Assembly: GCA_034687125.1 (NCBI GenBank) | Contig: JAQGBZ010000028.1 | Location: 124,001 to 188,000 of the forward strand | Length of the DNA stretch: 64,000 nucleotides | Source: Neelides folsomi | Lineage: Eukaryota > Arthropoda > Collembola > Neelipleona > Neelidae | Direction of reading: 5' to 3' | Shown here: one piece after another, positions 1-14,176 of the stretch | How the letters are laid out: each line of letters opens with the position of its first letter | Numbering within the stretch: position 1 is the first letter of the stretch | Position numbers and translations under genes: made by a program | The notes under the pieces: generated by a model | Seen by the model: only the letters and a program-made list of their open reading frames with translations | Databases searched by the model: none | What the model was told of the DNA's origin: nothing

Positions 1-988
1 TACTTTAATCTTAAAAGGGCAAAGGGCAACTTCGTTTCGCAACCTCGTCTTGAGAGATAACAATTGGGGAGGTTCTGACCTAATGCATAGACTTATACCT
101 ATTTTATTTATCTCAAGACATAAAACGAACATCAAATCAACAACTTTGTTCATCTCTAATTGCATTCCCCTCAAACTTCACTTACATGCATTTAAAGGAA
201 ACCTTTATGGAAAAATATTCAAATGTTGCTAATGTAGTTCCTATGATGTTTCAAACTTGGAGATTTCTTTTGATTTTATGGAAATTTTGTTCAAAGGGAA
301 ATATGTAATATGTAATGGATGGATGGCGAATCTATCGCCATGGAGTAAGATGACCCAAATAGAAAATGCGTTCTTTTTTAAAAATGTCAACTTGGCAATT
401 AAAAAGTTAGGAAAGTTGAGTGGGACTGTTCAGGTAGATGCGTGGAATTTAAGGAACTTTATTTCAAATTTACCTTGCTCTCTTCCTTTAAGGAGCCGAT
501 GAGGAAGGAAAAGAAAATTAGAACCAACTTTCACCACTTTAATTTTTAAAAGCAAGAGAGGAAAGTTGGGGAACGTTTATACTCATATTATACTAAATAT
601 ATACCATATCTAAGTATTTACAACCATAAAGACATAACAAATTGCATGTACTTAAATAATATACATATATTTATATATGTACTCTGTATGTACTAATCTA
701 CAAAAGTATAGAGTACTCTACATACAGAGGCATTGGAATATCTAATATATGTGTTGATATAAAGTGTAGCATATCATTCATATAATACTGAATGATTAAT
801 AGAATATTTCTACATGAATGCTCACATATTGATATTGATTGGGTGGGGAAAGATATATTTGTAATATAGCTAAATACGAGTGGTCGTAAATATTAGTGTA
901 AGTTTGTGTGGAATGGTTGGGTTAATTGGAAGGGGGAGTGTATCTATTTGGAATATATAGTATATAGGATGGTGGTGGGATGCTTTAC
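1..988. other. Left-edge AT-rich stretch, no exon seen
   Basis: The last visible TTC39 exon ends at 989 with a splice donor, so at least the right part of this stretch should be TTC39 intron on the minus strand. I looked for the next conserved TTC39 block on the minus strand and did not find it, so the gene probably continues beyond the left edge. Open frames here are short and have no recognisable protein similarity. Confidence 0.5.
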
Positions 989-1935
989 CCGGTTTCCGGA
1001 GAATCCGATGAATTCCAAGAGTTTCATTATTCTTGCAGGGAGCATTGAGATCATCTGGGAAGAAAAGGTGAACGGTCGTTTTGGCGAAGGGAGGGAATTA
1101 CCAAATTGTAGGCTCCGACGCCCATCCGAACTCCTGCTTCAAAGTGGCTCTTGTGCTTCGAGTCCTCCCAGCTCCGATGCTTCAAAATGCTCCAACACTC
1201 CCTGTGACCTCGATTAAGAAACTCTCATGGACTTGGGTCACTCACTTGTATGCATTCAAACAGCTTCGCATCTTCAGTCCGCCCCGCACGAAGGAAATTA
1301 AATTCTCGTCCTCGACGAAGGTTAAAACGGCCCGGAGGAGCAGACACTCAGCGTAGCAAAGCTCGGCATGGATTTCCTCTAATACATTGGTCAGTTGATT
1401 GGGGATGGGCCCATTGGAAAAGGGGGATTTGAGAGAGCGTGGAGAAAAGGGGAAAGGGTTTTAATAAGCTCGAGGGTCGTGAACCCCGTTTTTTAAATTA
1501 GGGTTCTAATAGAACACTTTCCCATTCTGTTTGTGCATGGAGATGCGGAAGATGTGAATTCATAATTGATGAACCTTCAGTGAAGAAGTCGTAGTTGGGT
1601 CGACGGACGATTTTCCCAATTGACTCCACCATAGAGTTCTTTTTTCTCAGCTTTGAGCAAACGTTGACGGAGAGCTCGAGGACTTCGCAGGCTCCTTCGA
1701 TTTGAAGCTGAAACCCAAATTTCCCATTTCTGGCCTAAGTGGGGGGAAACTCACGGGCTCGAAAGTCATCATGGCTTCTAAGAACTGAAAGACGCCGCTT
1801 CCGAGAGCATGATACATGCTTTCAGACGCCCAGGGTTTGAGTAATGCCCGGGCCTCATCGAACCGGTTGTTCATGAAGAGATGAAGGGCCGAGCGGGAGT
1901 CTTCGATGGCCACCCCCAGGCTCATACCTTCTTTT
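989..1935 (-). CDS. TTC39: Tetratricopeptide repeat protein 39 (TTC39), partial
   Basis: Five consecutive minus-strand exons give a TTC39 N-terminal half: 1935-1755, 1707-1575, 1378-1246, 1201-1102 and 1054-989, all with GT-AG borders and compatible phases. Recognisable blocks, in order, are ALHLFMNNRFDEARALLKPW, ESMYHALG, EIHAELCYAECLLLRAVLTF, FEAGVRMGVGAYNL and KLLEFIGFSGNR, all hallmarks of the TTC39/Iml2 family, TPR proteins linked to lipid metabolism and, for TTC39B, to LXR turnover. The first exon follows an acceptor and contains an in-frame ATG at 1925, which may be the start if upstream exons are untranslated. The 3' half of the gene lies outside the window or in exons I could not find. 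Most of these exons are under 60 codons, so simple ORF calling misses them. The family call is firm; the paralogue is undetermined. Confidence 0.85.
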
Positions 1936-4900
1936 CTAAAATAAATATTAATCACTCCACAATCCCACATTCACCCTCAACCTCCACCACTCTCCATAGA
2001 AAAATAATAATAACCTTCCGGGTCCGTGATAGAACCAACTAACTAATAAAAACTTATAACTACCATTATGACAAATTGTTTGACCTCTCCATTTAAATTA
2101 TGATAATACGGTTTCGGGTCGGAGGTCGCAGGTCACGTTTGGACTCAGAAATTCAAGTGGGCAGGGAACGACAGAAATATAAAAATTGGTGTTTATTGAA
2201 ATCAAAGGCATTAATTATGTTCGATTGAATTCCATTGTCTCACTATTCCCCATATTCCGGTCGAACATATTTTGGGGGAAATTTGTCAAAGTTGAACGTC
2301 AATTGGGAAGAATGTGAATGAGTCATCTTTTATTTAAAAAAGACTAGATTGTGCCAAGTTTGAATGTTAAGTTTGAAGGAGTTTTGGTGGGAATTGAGTT
2401 CGTTAGCGGAGTTTGTTCATCAATCGATTGAATGAGAGAAAGGGAGGGAGGAGATCAACCTTAATTATCTCTTTTAACTCAAAAATGAAGTTCCAAATGT
2501 GAACCGCGAAGGATCGAATGTGAATAAATCTGAATAAAATTTGAATCTCTAATCAGAGATTTATTGGGAAAGTGTGGCGGAGATGAGAGGAGTGATTGTA
2601 GGTGTAATTCAATGACAGATGTTGGTTGGGAAATTGGTTTCCGCTCGATTGAGCTAACTGAATATTCCACTAATTCCGCTAATTCCCTTGTGGTCCACAA
2701 ACTGTGGAAGTCAAAGGGCCTTCTGATCTCAGAAACCAAACTCTTTATTTACTCTGATCAACTTACCAAGATCAATGAGAAATTGGAAAGATTAAAAAAA
2801 GAACTCACTTGGGAAGATATTCAACTGCGTCGTGGAAAAGCTAAATAAAACATGAAAAACATGTTCAAAACACAACCACGTTCAATTTCCAAATTATATA
2901 TTTCTTTATATTTAATATACGCCCAAATGATCATCAAACATCAAATGAAATGAATTGAGAAAAATGAGGTAAAAATAACTATAGCGTGAAATTTAATCAA
3001 CATCGGATGTCAAAAGTATTTTTGATCATCATATTCATTGTATTAAATAGAATAACTATGTTTGAATTAAATAAATACGAGTGAATTTTTTCTCATCAAT
3101 TTCCTTACCTCCTCGTCATTCTCTGAATCTGACATTTTGCTCTGTCAGGAGTAAGTTGGACGTTTATGAATTATAAGTAGAAAGAGCCCTCGGAGGATCC
3201 ACGGGCAAAACCGGAAAGTTGGAGAGAAAGTTTTGTGCAGTTTTGTTCGATTAGTTCATTTCATCATTTCTTACTTAACTTGGTTTCTCATAACTTCGTC
3301 TCGCTCTCGCGAGGAAAAAGGAAGGCTCAACAACTCTGGAATTCCTCATCTGCAAAAAGAAGAAAAAAAGTTTACATTTTACGACCAAAACATTTGACAA
3401 GCCCTTCCTAAAGACTTTTAATAAAAAGAACTTTCTAAATGATTAAAAACGATCAACGAGTTTTTAATTCAAATATTCAAATTCAAATGGGAGTTGGACA
3501 ATTTAATTGTTTTTTCTCTTTGTTTTCCCCTCTCCAATTTCTTCCGCTCGATGGGGGAGATTAAGAGAAAGATTTCCTGGGGAAAGGAAAAGCAATGTGG
3601 AATTTGCACGTACAAAATGTGTTCCGAGCTTTAGTTATTTACATAAAATATCTGGAATAAATTTATTTGCCCCAAAACAATTTCCAACTTATCAATATTT
3701 CATCCCCAAGATGAGCACAAATGTTCGATATATCCTCGATATCAAATATCCAACCCATATTAAACTTTTTTTGTATGTATATGTAGATACATGTCAATAT
3801 ATTTTGTATTCATCTTCTTTGTATCTCTATTCCAATGTTTTTATTTTTACAGAGTAGGGAATTGTACAGGAATCTGAATGTGTGTCTTGCTCTATCAAAT
3901 GGGTTTAAAAATGGGGCACGAAATATTAATTTATATTATTCATATTTCCATTTGGTCTCATAATAATGGTTGAGGAGGGAATCGTGGTCGGATTTGAATT
4001 TCCTTTTAAAATGTGTACATGGTTTGGACGTCGTTTATTTGAGCTCCCTTTGTTGTTCATAAGTTCATATGTGTGGTGGGCTATTTATTGGCTCAATATT
4101 TTACGAGAGCTGCTTGAATAAATTTCCAATTTGAGTTGCTTTTGAAATTACAATTCCGGGTCTTTGTATTGTCTCTGGGAATTTGGGGCCGAATGAGCAG
4201 GAATAATAATCAAGGGAACTCCCACAGCCAGGGACGCTGCGGCCCCTTCAACCCGCCCAACTCACACACACCAATAAAACAACTGACTTTACACAAATCC
4301 GATGACTCCGTCGCCCCATAACCCAAAATGACCCCATGGCCCTAATAATACCAATAAAATAACATACGTCAATTCTAAAAGTCAAAAGCGACTAAAAACA
4401 CAAAAATGGGTGAAAACCATTTGAGATTAAAATGGTTGTAATTATTCAGTTTGAGAAAGAAGATTATTAAATTACAGAAATTGTAATTTAAATTATTTCC
4501 CACCCGGGATGGTTTTTATTATTCTTTTTTGTCTCATCTTTATTGCCCCTATTAATGACACCTTTTGACAATGATTGAAAAGGGAATTTTCCGAATGATC
4601 GCCCTTACAAAGGGCATTTGTTTCTCCTCCGTCTTTCACATTTGAGTGAAGAAATTGGAATTGGAGTTTATGTGAATGAATATTTGAAATTGGTTCCATA
4701 TGGTGCTAAGGGTTTTGTACAACATCCGGTTCGGAAGTGTAAAACGTCATTGGAAAATGAGACGCTTCATCTTCCACTTGTCAGGAAAGTTGAAGAAAAT
4801 TTGTTAAAGAACTTAAAATTCCTCAACCGCTAAAAGCAATCCATTAGAGGACTTGGCAAATATCAAAACTTTAAAAGCAAATATTAGTGAAAGTTCCTTT

Positions 4901-7900
4901 GAATCCTCGCAATTTCCTTCACTTCACAAATGCATTTATTCACCAACTCTTTCCTGACACAGGAAGGCAAATGAAGAGGAATTATAATTAAATCATTTGC
5001 TCCAATTCCTCTCAATTATTCCAATTTGGATATTTAAAATTAAATATATTACTTTGATAATTATAATTAAATAAAGTATTTACAGTGAAAGTGTATACCC
5101 GACTACCTATAATATGTGCTAAATTTGTATAATAAGTAATATTGGGTAAATCAAAATAAGGTCGAGGGACCTTGCAAGGAAATGATAATAATTTATTATA
5201 ATTCCAATATAAATATTTTCCATTGTGGAGTTATTTTGATCTAGGGAGTTTAATTAAACCATTTCCTACCTTGAGGTCTCCGAGGAGAATAAATAAACAG
5301 ATCTGGACATAAATTGCGAGTGAGGTTTTAATTGAACAAATGTGGAAAATGAGACAGGGAACAACTTTTGGTCGAGTGATGTGACGTTGACAAGGGGGAA
5401 AATGATAAGAGTCAACCAATGAGCTCAAAAGGGCCTTTAACAAAGGTGAGTGAGATAAGAGGAGGAATTTAATTATACAAATCTCCCACCTCACTTTTGG
5501 ACCAAATATTGTGATTCAATTACACTCAGGATCAAAACAACATAATATTATTATTCACTTTCATCCGTCTCATATTCAAAACTTGTTAACACTATACATA
5601 CCTAACATGTGATATCTATAAAGATATACAAATTAGTAAAAACTATACATTTGGGATAAATAAGAAAAACTTTATATATTTTTATTATAATACAGCTTCA
5701 CAAAAATTATCTTTCAATTGTTCCCATGCTATGGATCAATACTATTTACATATTCATATATTGCAAATATGTACAATCTTGTTGTATCTCAATTTAGGGA
5801 ATATATGAAAGTTTAATAAAATAGTGGAGAGGAATTCCTTATCTTTTCAATTGAGTCCAATTGAATAAAAAAGTCATTTTGGGGATTAAAGCGAGTAAGG
5901 TCTTTTTTAGCCCTCTTTGAATGTCTTATTGAAAGGCGGGAAAAGAAGGGGGAATGCGGAAATGGAGAAATTCTATCCGGAGGCTTCAAACATTTCCCCC
6001 TTGAATGAGATCCACCAACAGATGTATTTGATAAAAGATGAAAGAATCTTTCCCCACTTCCAGATCCCCTCAAATGAAAAGTGACCTTATGAATATGTAT
6101 ATAGGCCAAGTAGCCCTCCAGTTCCATAAAAAAGAGGAATAAATCATTCTAATGAGAAATTGAATGTATAAATCCTTTTCACCGTACTTTTTAATTCAGT
6201 CAAACCAACACCTCAACTTCTCGACCGTCTTCCTGAGCCCCAACGACCCAAAACTCCACTAAAAATAGGAATCAAAAAAACGAACCAACTTTCCCACTTA
6301 TAATAAAACCCCACTGATGCACAAACACACCAAACCATGGAAATACCCATAAAAAGGAATACTCGGATACGTATTGGTAGGGGTATATATATATTGATAT
6401 TTTGTATATACAATATTAAATATTTTGTATACTATATCTGCTAAATATTTAGCAGATTGACCATTTCAAAACTTCAATTGTGTCTATGTTGGGAAAATGG
6501 GTCGAAATAATTTGGTGAGGACCTCCAAGCAGTTTCACTTCCATTCCAAGACTCATTTAAGCTTGTGGGGTATTTGGTATTATCGGAGTTGAAGGAGAGA
6601 AGTTGCATTATCGGAGGGGGAGCCGCAAATGCAAATTTTCTCCCACCCACACTACATTGGAGGTCTTTGGAGTAATCGAAGGATTCCGCACTCAATTATA
6701 ACTATGCTCAATTATTTATATCTTCACCGTGTATGTATTTACCATACGGGTTGAACTAGGAATGTGTTGATTTATATTTAATATCATTTTTAATGCTTCT
6801 TCTCCTTGGGGAGCTGAGAGGTAACGGGAAGTCCCCAATGATGAGATTGGAAATGTGTGTTAGTGCCAGGTGTTTATAAATAACTCCCCCCACCTTCACC
6901 CCCAATTGACCGCATTTGGATCTCGTAAATAAATTCGGAAATCCTAAATACTTCCCAATACATCCCAAAGTTCCAGAATGGTCGGGATTTTTTGTGGGAA
7001 AGATAACGTGGCAAATTGGATGTGATTCATTGGATGATTGAGTGATGTAAAAAAAACCTACGTTGGTGGAATGAACATCTCAGGGGTTTGCATCTTCTGC
7101 AAAGGGGAAACTTGGTGTTTTGGTCCTTATGATTTTATTAGCGCTTTTGATAAATTGGATTTGAGTCAAGACCAGTTCAATTTTCTCTCTTCCCGTCTCA
7201 TGCAAAATAAATGGAGAAAGATTGGGTCAAGGCCAAGGGACCAAATTGTCATCCCAGTAATAAAATTACTCTTTTCCTACCCGACCAACTGCGTGAGTTG
7301 AATACGATCATCCTAACACATAATAAAGATACCGCTCAAAAACCTTTTTATACAACCATTTGCATACAAAATTTGATCATATCCAGAAGGACATCTATGC
7401 ATGTGTCATGTTGGGCATAAATCCAATAAACATTCCATATATATAAATACATATTATATAAAAAAACATTTTCTGCATTTAAATACAAACAGATATTTGT
7501 TTGGATATATACTCATATTTACAAAATACATATAATACTTTCATACTTAAGATCATGGGGAATAAATATGGATTTAAGTAAATATATAAGATAAATACAA
7601 TGTTTCATATGTGTATTAATATGTGAAACATGTGTATTTCATACATGTACATATGTATCATGTACATGAATGCAAGTATTAAGATGTACAACTATATAAT
7701 ATTAAGGCTATTTACTTCACATGAACATAAGGATACATATGGGATATATCGCCATTTTTAATAGCCAATTGTTCGATATGTTCCATGGTATATGAACTAG
7801 GCAATAAAGGTGAGAAAGTTTGAAAGATGGTGCGGGTACTTGAATCTGTGGGAATTTGAAGGTCTGGTCCTAATGATCCTTCCACTTCACAATCAATACA

Positions 7901-10900
7901 AAATGATGAATCGGATCGGGAATCATTTCTCAGAGGGAAGTCATTTCCGGGTTTTTTTGAAGATGTGAATTGGGGCGCTTGGAACGGGAAAGAATCGAAT
8001 TTTTACAATCTCGCCCCTCTTCAACATCTCAACTTCTCTTACCAATTCCTAATAGGAATTTCTGTTCATCCCTTCATTTGATATAGATTCCTATATGGTG
8101 TCTAAATACTTCTAATATTTATAAATTATATATGATGTGCGTAGTTTGGCTGTGTCTGCTTTTAGCAGTTTCTTTATGCTTCTTCAAAAAACTCATCTTT
8201 CAGGAATTATCCAACCGACTCATTTGGCCAAATGGCTTCAATCCTCCAAGTTTGACTCAAACGAAGGATTTCAACTTCAACGACCCTTTTTCCAAATTAT
8301 CCATTTGGACTTTTGAACCTGTCTGTTTCAAAGGGTGATTTTTTGGAAAGGATGTTGAATAAAAAGAGTGATAAGTGTGGCGCCCTTTCAATCCTTCTTC
8401 CAAAGAAAGGGTGTTATTGATTTCAATCTCATGGGAAGAGTGAAGAATTTCATTACTCAACCAAACTCAAACTACGCCACATAAAACACCACCTGAACCC
8501 AAATGGGACATCAAATTATAATATTTCCCTTCAATTCTCCTTAAATTGATTAACCCGAGGATTAATTCCATTTACACTGAATCACAGGTAAGACGCAGAG
8601 GTGGAAATGAAATATTCCAATTAGAACCACAAATGGATTTGAAAGGAGCCGCAGGAGTTAACTTTTAATTTCAAATTCCTCTTAAATTCCTCTCCTTTTG
8701 ATGAGGGGCCGCGGTGAGTTAAAAGCATCATTTAAACTTGGAACGTTACACACTAATTAATTTCCCCACCTGCTTTTACTTTCCCTCCTCGAGCAAAGCA
8801 CAAGTTTCGAATTTCTCATTTTTTGATGTCACTGGGTAATGAAGATGATAATTCCTCTTTTACTCGCTTTAAACCCAGGGATTTATGGGCGATTTAACAA
8901 ACTCCGTATCTCTCCAGCTCCAGCCGTCTCCTCCCTAACCCTACAAGTTTATGGAAGGTTTTGTGGAGAGAATCATCAATTATTATTTGATGTATTTAAA
9001 TCAAGCGATGATCCCAATGAGGAGAGGGGTTATTTAAAAAAACAAATAAACGTTCCTTTGTGTAAACGGCGTGCTTACCTTGTAAAGTGCCAAAGTTTTG
9101 AAACGATGAGGGAAATGGAAAACTTTCGGTTCTTTCCAATTTCGGCGGTTGTTACTAAATAATAAATATGGAGAGTTTTGAGTGGTCGGAATGATACGGC
9201 GGATGTTTCTTTCATTTATCCCAGGAAATAATTAGTGGGGATTGGAGAACCCGTTGACGTCATTTCATATGTGATGGATGCGGGGCGAAATTAAAACATT
9301 CTTCTTATGAGTGGCGGGTGATGAATCGGAGCTGGATATTAAATCTCCCTTCCCCATTAAAATCCCCTTCAAAAATCCACCACGACCGGATTCATAAAAT
9401 CCCAAATTGTTACAAGGGAAATCAATAGCCGGAATCTCCCTCAACCTTCAACGTCTTTCACATTCATCACAATCCACTTTCTTTTTTACAAACTCCCTTT
9501 ATACTTATTCATTAAATTACTTTCATATAATAAGTGTCTTTTATGCCATGGCCTTTTTCATGAATGGCACTTGAGCTGAACATTGAATTATGACATTATA
9601 ATGCTTATACCGAGATATTTGGATATACAAGTTATATTGCCAACGTACTATATTACCCTTACCACTCAAATGTCACAAAAATGAAGAACATATTTTTTCC
9701 TATGATTATAAGTTGAGCAAAAAAGGGACTTATAAATTTTAGATATTAATTTTATATATTAATATAATTTATTGTGACTAGAGGTAAAATACTGTGCAAT
9801 ATATTTATACCCTATCTTTACTTATAAATCATAATATATTTATATAATAATATTATAGGTGTATTAGATCCGTATATTATATACTAACTACAAATTTAAA
9901 ATAAATGAATAATTCATATATGTAAGATTCGAATAGGAATTAAAGCGGATAAAAGAATTGAAACGACACTCACAAATCCACAGAACTGACTGAATGTTAA
10001 GTTTTGACCCGATTTTTCCTTTTTATTTCACACATTGATTTTATTCATTTTATATGTATTTAACTATGTTTATAAGAGGGGTGATGTTGAGAGTTAAGTG
10101 AAAATAAAGCCTCCATTTGAGGTAAATTGTCGAGTAGGAAATTGTATATATTTATTTAATTAAAAAGCACTTTAGAAAACAGTATAAAATAGTAAAAGCT
10201 TTTTATTTGAAAGGACAGGAAAGGAAGAAGAAACTAAAAATAATTATAAACGAGATTTTAATGAATCATGTGAGGGTTGGACACGTATGTTTAACTCCCA
10301 TCTGGGCCCAGAAGTGAATTAAAGAGGAAAAAAGCGAGAGTTTTATGAACTTCATTCCAATCAATAATTGGTAAATAAATGACTAGTGTTAATGTAAATG
10401 AACTTATTTTTAATTCCTGGAATTACTCCTGGATGAAATAATAAAAAAATGGCTAGATTGGACTTAAATATTTATTGTACTTAACCCAATATCTCTTAAC
10501 CACCATTAAAAGGACTAGTCGTATGGTCGTTAAATTGTTAAAATTTAACTCTTCCGATTAATAATAAAAATAACCGAATTATGCGGCACTTATTTAATGT
10601 AAAAGGTATTTGACAAGTTCAATTTCCACACACGTGTTACTTCAAGATTGTACAAAAATATTTAAAATTTCACTCCTTATATTTAACACACAATTTCCTC
10701 AATACCCCCAAATTAAATTGGGCTGAATATATTTACTAAATTTTAACGATTAATTTAATTTAATAACACACTCAATTTAATTCTTGATTTGCGCCCAACA
10801 ATAAATATTTTACAAAATTTGGCATATAATTCAACGTACTCTTCGACTACCAAATTCCTTCTTGAGATCTCTCGAGGTTTTGGAAGGCGCATAGTTTAAA

Positions 10901-11193
10901 ATTACTCTACTTGTAAACTTTTAACTTTTAATTCTTCCCATTAATTCCATTTATAATCAGAAATTTGATTTGAAATCCTTTAAGCCATTCCTTTTATCGT
11001 GGAATGGATAAAAATATCTCTGGTCACGGCGTAAATAATCACAATGAGATATCAATGTCATTTTGGAAAAAGAACAGCAAAACAGTACCAGGAAGGTAAT
11101 TTGCCAATTTAACTCTCACTCAGGTTGAAGCCATTTAATTTGTCCGGGCTGGCTGTCATCACAGGTTCTCAAGTTCTTGTTTTGTTTTCTTAG
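1936..11193. other. 9.3 kb gene-poor AT-rich region
   Basis: This is the longest stretch without a recognised gene. It separates the divergent TTC39 and TBC1D22 genes and must hold the first exon of TBC1D22, since the exon at 11194 begins in mid-codon, and probably the 5' end of TTC39. Open frames of 60-107 codons occur on both strands (for example 8839-9162 and 7071-7301), but none has a recognisable domain or spliced partner. Simple AT repeats, a 22-bp perfect palindrome at 6436-6457 and a CRE-like TGACGTCA at 9255 are the only structured elements I noticed. Confidence 0.5.
6436..6457. repeat. 22-bp perfect palindrome
   Basis: The sequence ATCTGCTAAA followed by TATTTAGCAGAT is its own reverse complement over 22 bases with no spacer. 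It sits in AT-rich non-coding DNA near other short palindromes. No function can be assigned. Confidence 0.7.
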
Positions 11194-14176
11194 ACCGAGT
11201 CCACACAAAGAGAGCAGCTGGTCGAAGGTGAAGGGCAGCGGAGGAAACTCTTCGTTTCAGGAATTCCAAGACAGCGTACGGGATGCTTGGGAAATCGAAG
11301 ATGACGACTTTGTTATCATGTCCTCAGGTAAATTAAAACCACCATCATCGCTACTTTTAATAATGATTATTAATCTTCTTTATTTTCCTAAACCATTGAG
11401 CCATATTTGTATCTATCAAAATGGGGAATTTTAGATCCATTTACAACATTCCAATTAACGATATGTTTTCCGTATGGTGTAAATGGTCATTAAACAACGC
11501 GTTGCAACGTTTAACAGTATTTACAGTTTTTTAAAGCACCCAATTATTAAATTATTTTAGCAACGGTTTACTAATTAGTACTGTGCTTTATACTATGCTG
11601 TTTTTGTATATTACTTAATACTTGGCCAAATTTTAATATTTATAATTTTAATAAGCATTGATTTTATCTTGGTTTAACAGATGTTAAAATCAGCAAGAAA
11701 GTTGCTCAATCGACAGCTTTAAGTGTCATCAACAGTCATCGAACTGGAAGCGCATCGAGTCCCAATCGCTCAGGTTCTGTGCATCCCGAAGTACACGAGG
11801 CCACAGGAAGCAGCCCAAATAAATCTTTCTCTTGTGATCCAATTTACGGCTTTAACAATCATACTGGTAATTGATTCATAATCCAATTCTTAACAAATCC
11901 TATTTTAATATGGTTCAAGATTTGTAAATATTTTAAATATTGTACATATAAAATACATATAAAGTATAGCGTATAACTTATTTAAAACGAATTTTAACAA
12001 TATGTGTGTATATTATATAATTATCGTATTTTATCTTATTAAATTAATGTTTTCATTAGACAGTAAAAATAGTTAATTGACCATTTATAATGAAAATAGT
12101 TCATTTCTACTTTTGTTTAACAATAAGGAATAAGAATTAGTTTTTTAATACTTAAATAATATTTTGTAGCGGATTGGATTGTAAATATATTTGTTTTGAT
12201 GGTGAAACACAGAAGGAATTTCTTCAGATGAGTTTTTCGATTCGCCTCCTTCACTAACATGTAATCCTGAGATTTTAGAGCTTCAACATCCTCATGCGTT
12301 AAGGAACCAGGGTTCAAAGTGTATTTTTCGAAATGGTTAGATCAAACTCATTTCCTGCTTCACGTCTTGTACACTTTTATGTCAACATAGCCATTTTTCA
12401 CATAGCTCGTCACACAATTTTGAAAGCATGTTGTTAAGATATTTTTTATTTAACTATTTAACTTTGATTTAACTTTTTTTCTACCATAGAGCTTCTTTTA
12501 TTTTAAGATAAAATTTTGTTCATTTTACCACATTTTTGTATTTGGATTGAATACACAATTTGAGTATACACACTTATGATTTATTCCATGTGTAAACTTA
12601 CAATGCTAATTACGTAAATTCCCATTAAATGCATGGTGTATTTATTTATTTTTTATTTAATTTATTATTGTTTTTAATGGGTCAATTAGAAAGTGAACGT
12701 GAGCGCGGAAAAGCCGAGAAAATCCGAGTCCTTCTTGAAGGTCCAGGTGGGACAGATTTGAAGGAGCTTCAATCCCTCAGCTACTCCGGATTGCCATTTT
12801 CCATACGAGGGACGGCTTGGAAGTTGCTGGCCGTAATTTCATCAAAATTCCATATATGTATCAAATTCAGTATTGACCTTTGACCCGATGTATTGTTCAT
12901 AGGGCTATCTCCCCACCAACTCCGACCGACGCAAGCAAGTTTTAGATCGTAAACGTGAGGAATATTGGAGCTGCGTGGAACATTATTATGATTCTCGACT
13001 CGAAGAATCCAATCAAGATACCTTTCGTCAAGTGAGAATTCTAATTTACATTTTCTACTCAATTTTAACAATCAATCTCTAAATTTTAATTAGATTAAGT
13101 CAAATTTAATTATTAAATAGTTTAATTATTAAATACAAGATTTTAATCAGTTAAAATATGGCATATTTTAGATACATATCGACATTCCACGCATGTGCCC
13201 CCTCATTGCCCTTTTTCAACAAACGGTTGTTCAAGAGATGTTTGAACGAATTTTGTTCATATGGGCCATTCGTCATCCCGCGTCCGGCTACGTCCAAGGC
13301 ATGAACGACCTCGTGACTCCCTTTTTTGTCGTATTCCTTGAAGAAGTTCTTCCGCCTGGTAAAATTCATCAAATCATTTCCCCTCTCACTTTTAATTTAA
13401 TATCAGTCAGTCAGTGAATGTCATTTAATCCTCTTTATTTTGACAGACGTAGAGGTGGAGAGCTTCGAAGTGAGCAAATTGCCTCAGGAGTTGCGGAACA
13501 ACATCGAGGCCGATTCGTACTGGTGCATGTCAAAATTTTTAGATTCAATTCAAGTCAATTACATCTTCGCACAAACTGGGATTCAGGAAAAAGTGAAGAA
13601 ACTGAAAGAACTCATTGAACGCATCGATCGTATGTTGAAATCAATTTACAAATATCCCTTTGGCAATTGGCCAGCCTTTGGGGGGATTTTCCTTTCATTT
13701 GGTAATTGGGATTTAATTGGCAGTTGTCCTTCACAATCACTTACAAAAACACGAGATCGACTACCTCCAGTTTTCCTTCCGTTGGATGAACAATCTCCTC
13801 ATGAGGGAACTTCCGCTTCGGTGCACAATCCGACTTTGGGACACTTATCTGGCCGAACCGGATGGATGCGGATCGGTACTCCTTTACGTCTGCGCAGCCT
13901 TCCTACGTCACTGGCGTGAGCAGCTCATGAAGCAACGAGACTTCCAGGTAAAAATTTATTAATTATTTTAACCAGATTTTTTAATTTCAATTAAATTTTC
14001 CTTAACAGCAACTTTTAATGATTCAAATGGTTTTGTAGGGTTTGATGCTTCTCCTCCAAAATCTTCCTACCCACAATTGGGACTCTGCGGACATTAGTTT
14101 AATTGTCGCAGAAGCCTATCGGCTCAAATATATGTTCGACTCGGCTCCGAAGCACTTAAAGAGCGGTTCCAACTAA
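11194..14176 (+). CDS. TBC1D22: TBC1D22 Rab GTPase-activating protein, 5' incomplete
   Basis: Nine exons (11194-11327, 11681-11866, 12213-12311, 12690-12832, 12903-13031, 13172-13358, 13447-13629, 13724-13947, 14039-14176) encode about 473 residues and end in TAA. The N-terminal part is Ser-rich and carries a short conserved block, SSFQEFQDSVRDAWEIEDDD. The TBC domain fills the rest, with the TBC arginine-finger signature IHIDIPRMCP, the block ILFIWAIRHPASGYVQGMND holding the glutamine finger, and RCTIRLWDTY. These are diagnostic of TBC1D22A/B, a Golgi-associated RabGAP that binds ACBD3 and 14-3-3 proteins; catalytic residues look intact. The first exon, which must supply the start codon and two bases of the first split codon, was not found upstream. 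It is oriented away from TTC39. Family and boundaries are secure apart from the missing first exon. Confidence 0.95.

Noticed and set aside
2564-2848. Plus-strand frame ending in a charged helical segment with AATAAA over its stop
   Set aside because: Suggestive tail (KINEKLERLKKELTWEDIQL) but no upstream exon or known family; insufficient to call.
3109-3135. Minus-strand mini-exon MSDSENDEE with a GTAAGG donor, as TTC39 first exon
   Set aside because: Its donor phase does not match the acceptor phase of the TTC39 exon at 1935.
7071-7301. 76-codon plus-strand frame with a CxxC motif
   Set aside because: Protein-like in places but isolated, with no family similarity or splicing context.
8839-9162. 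107-codon plus-strand frame with a hydrophobic start (MKMIIPLLLALNPG)
   Set aside because: No recognisable domain, no splice partners and no promoter signal; within chance expectation for 9 kb of spacer.
9255-9262. CRE-like TGACGTCA (also at 33163-33170)
   Set aside because: Single octamers, one in spacer and one inside a DHCR24 intron, with no promoter context.
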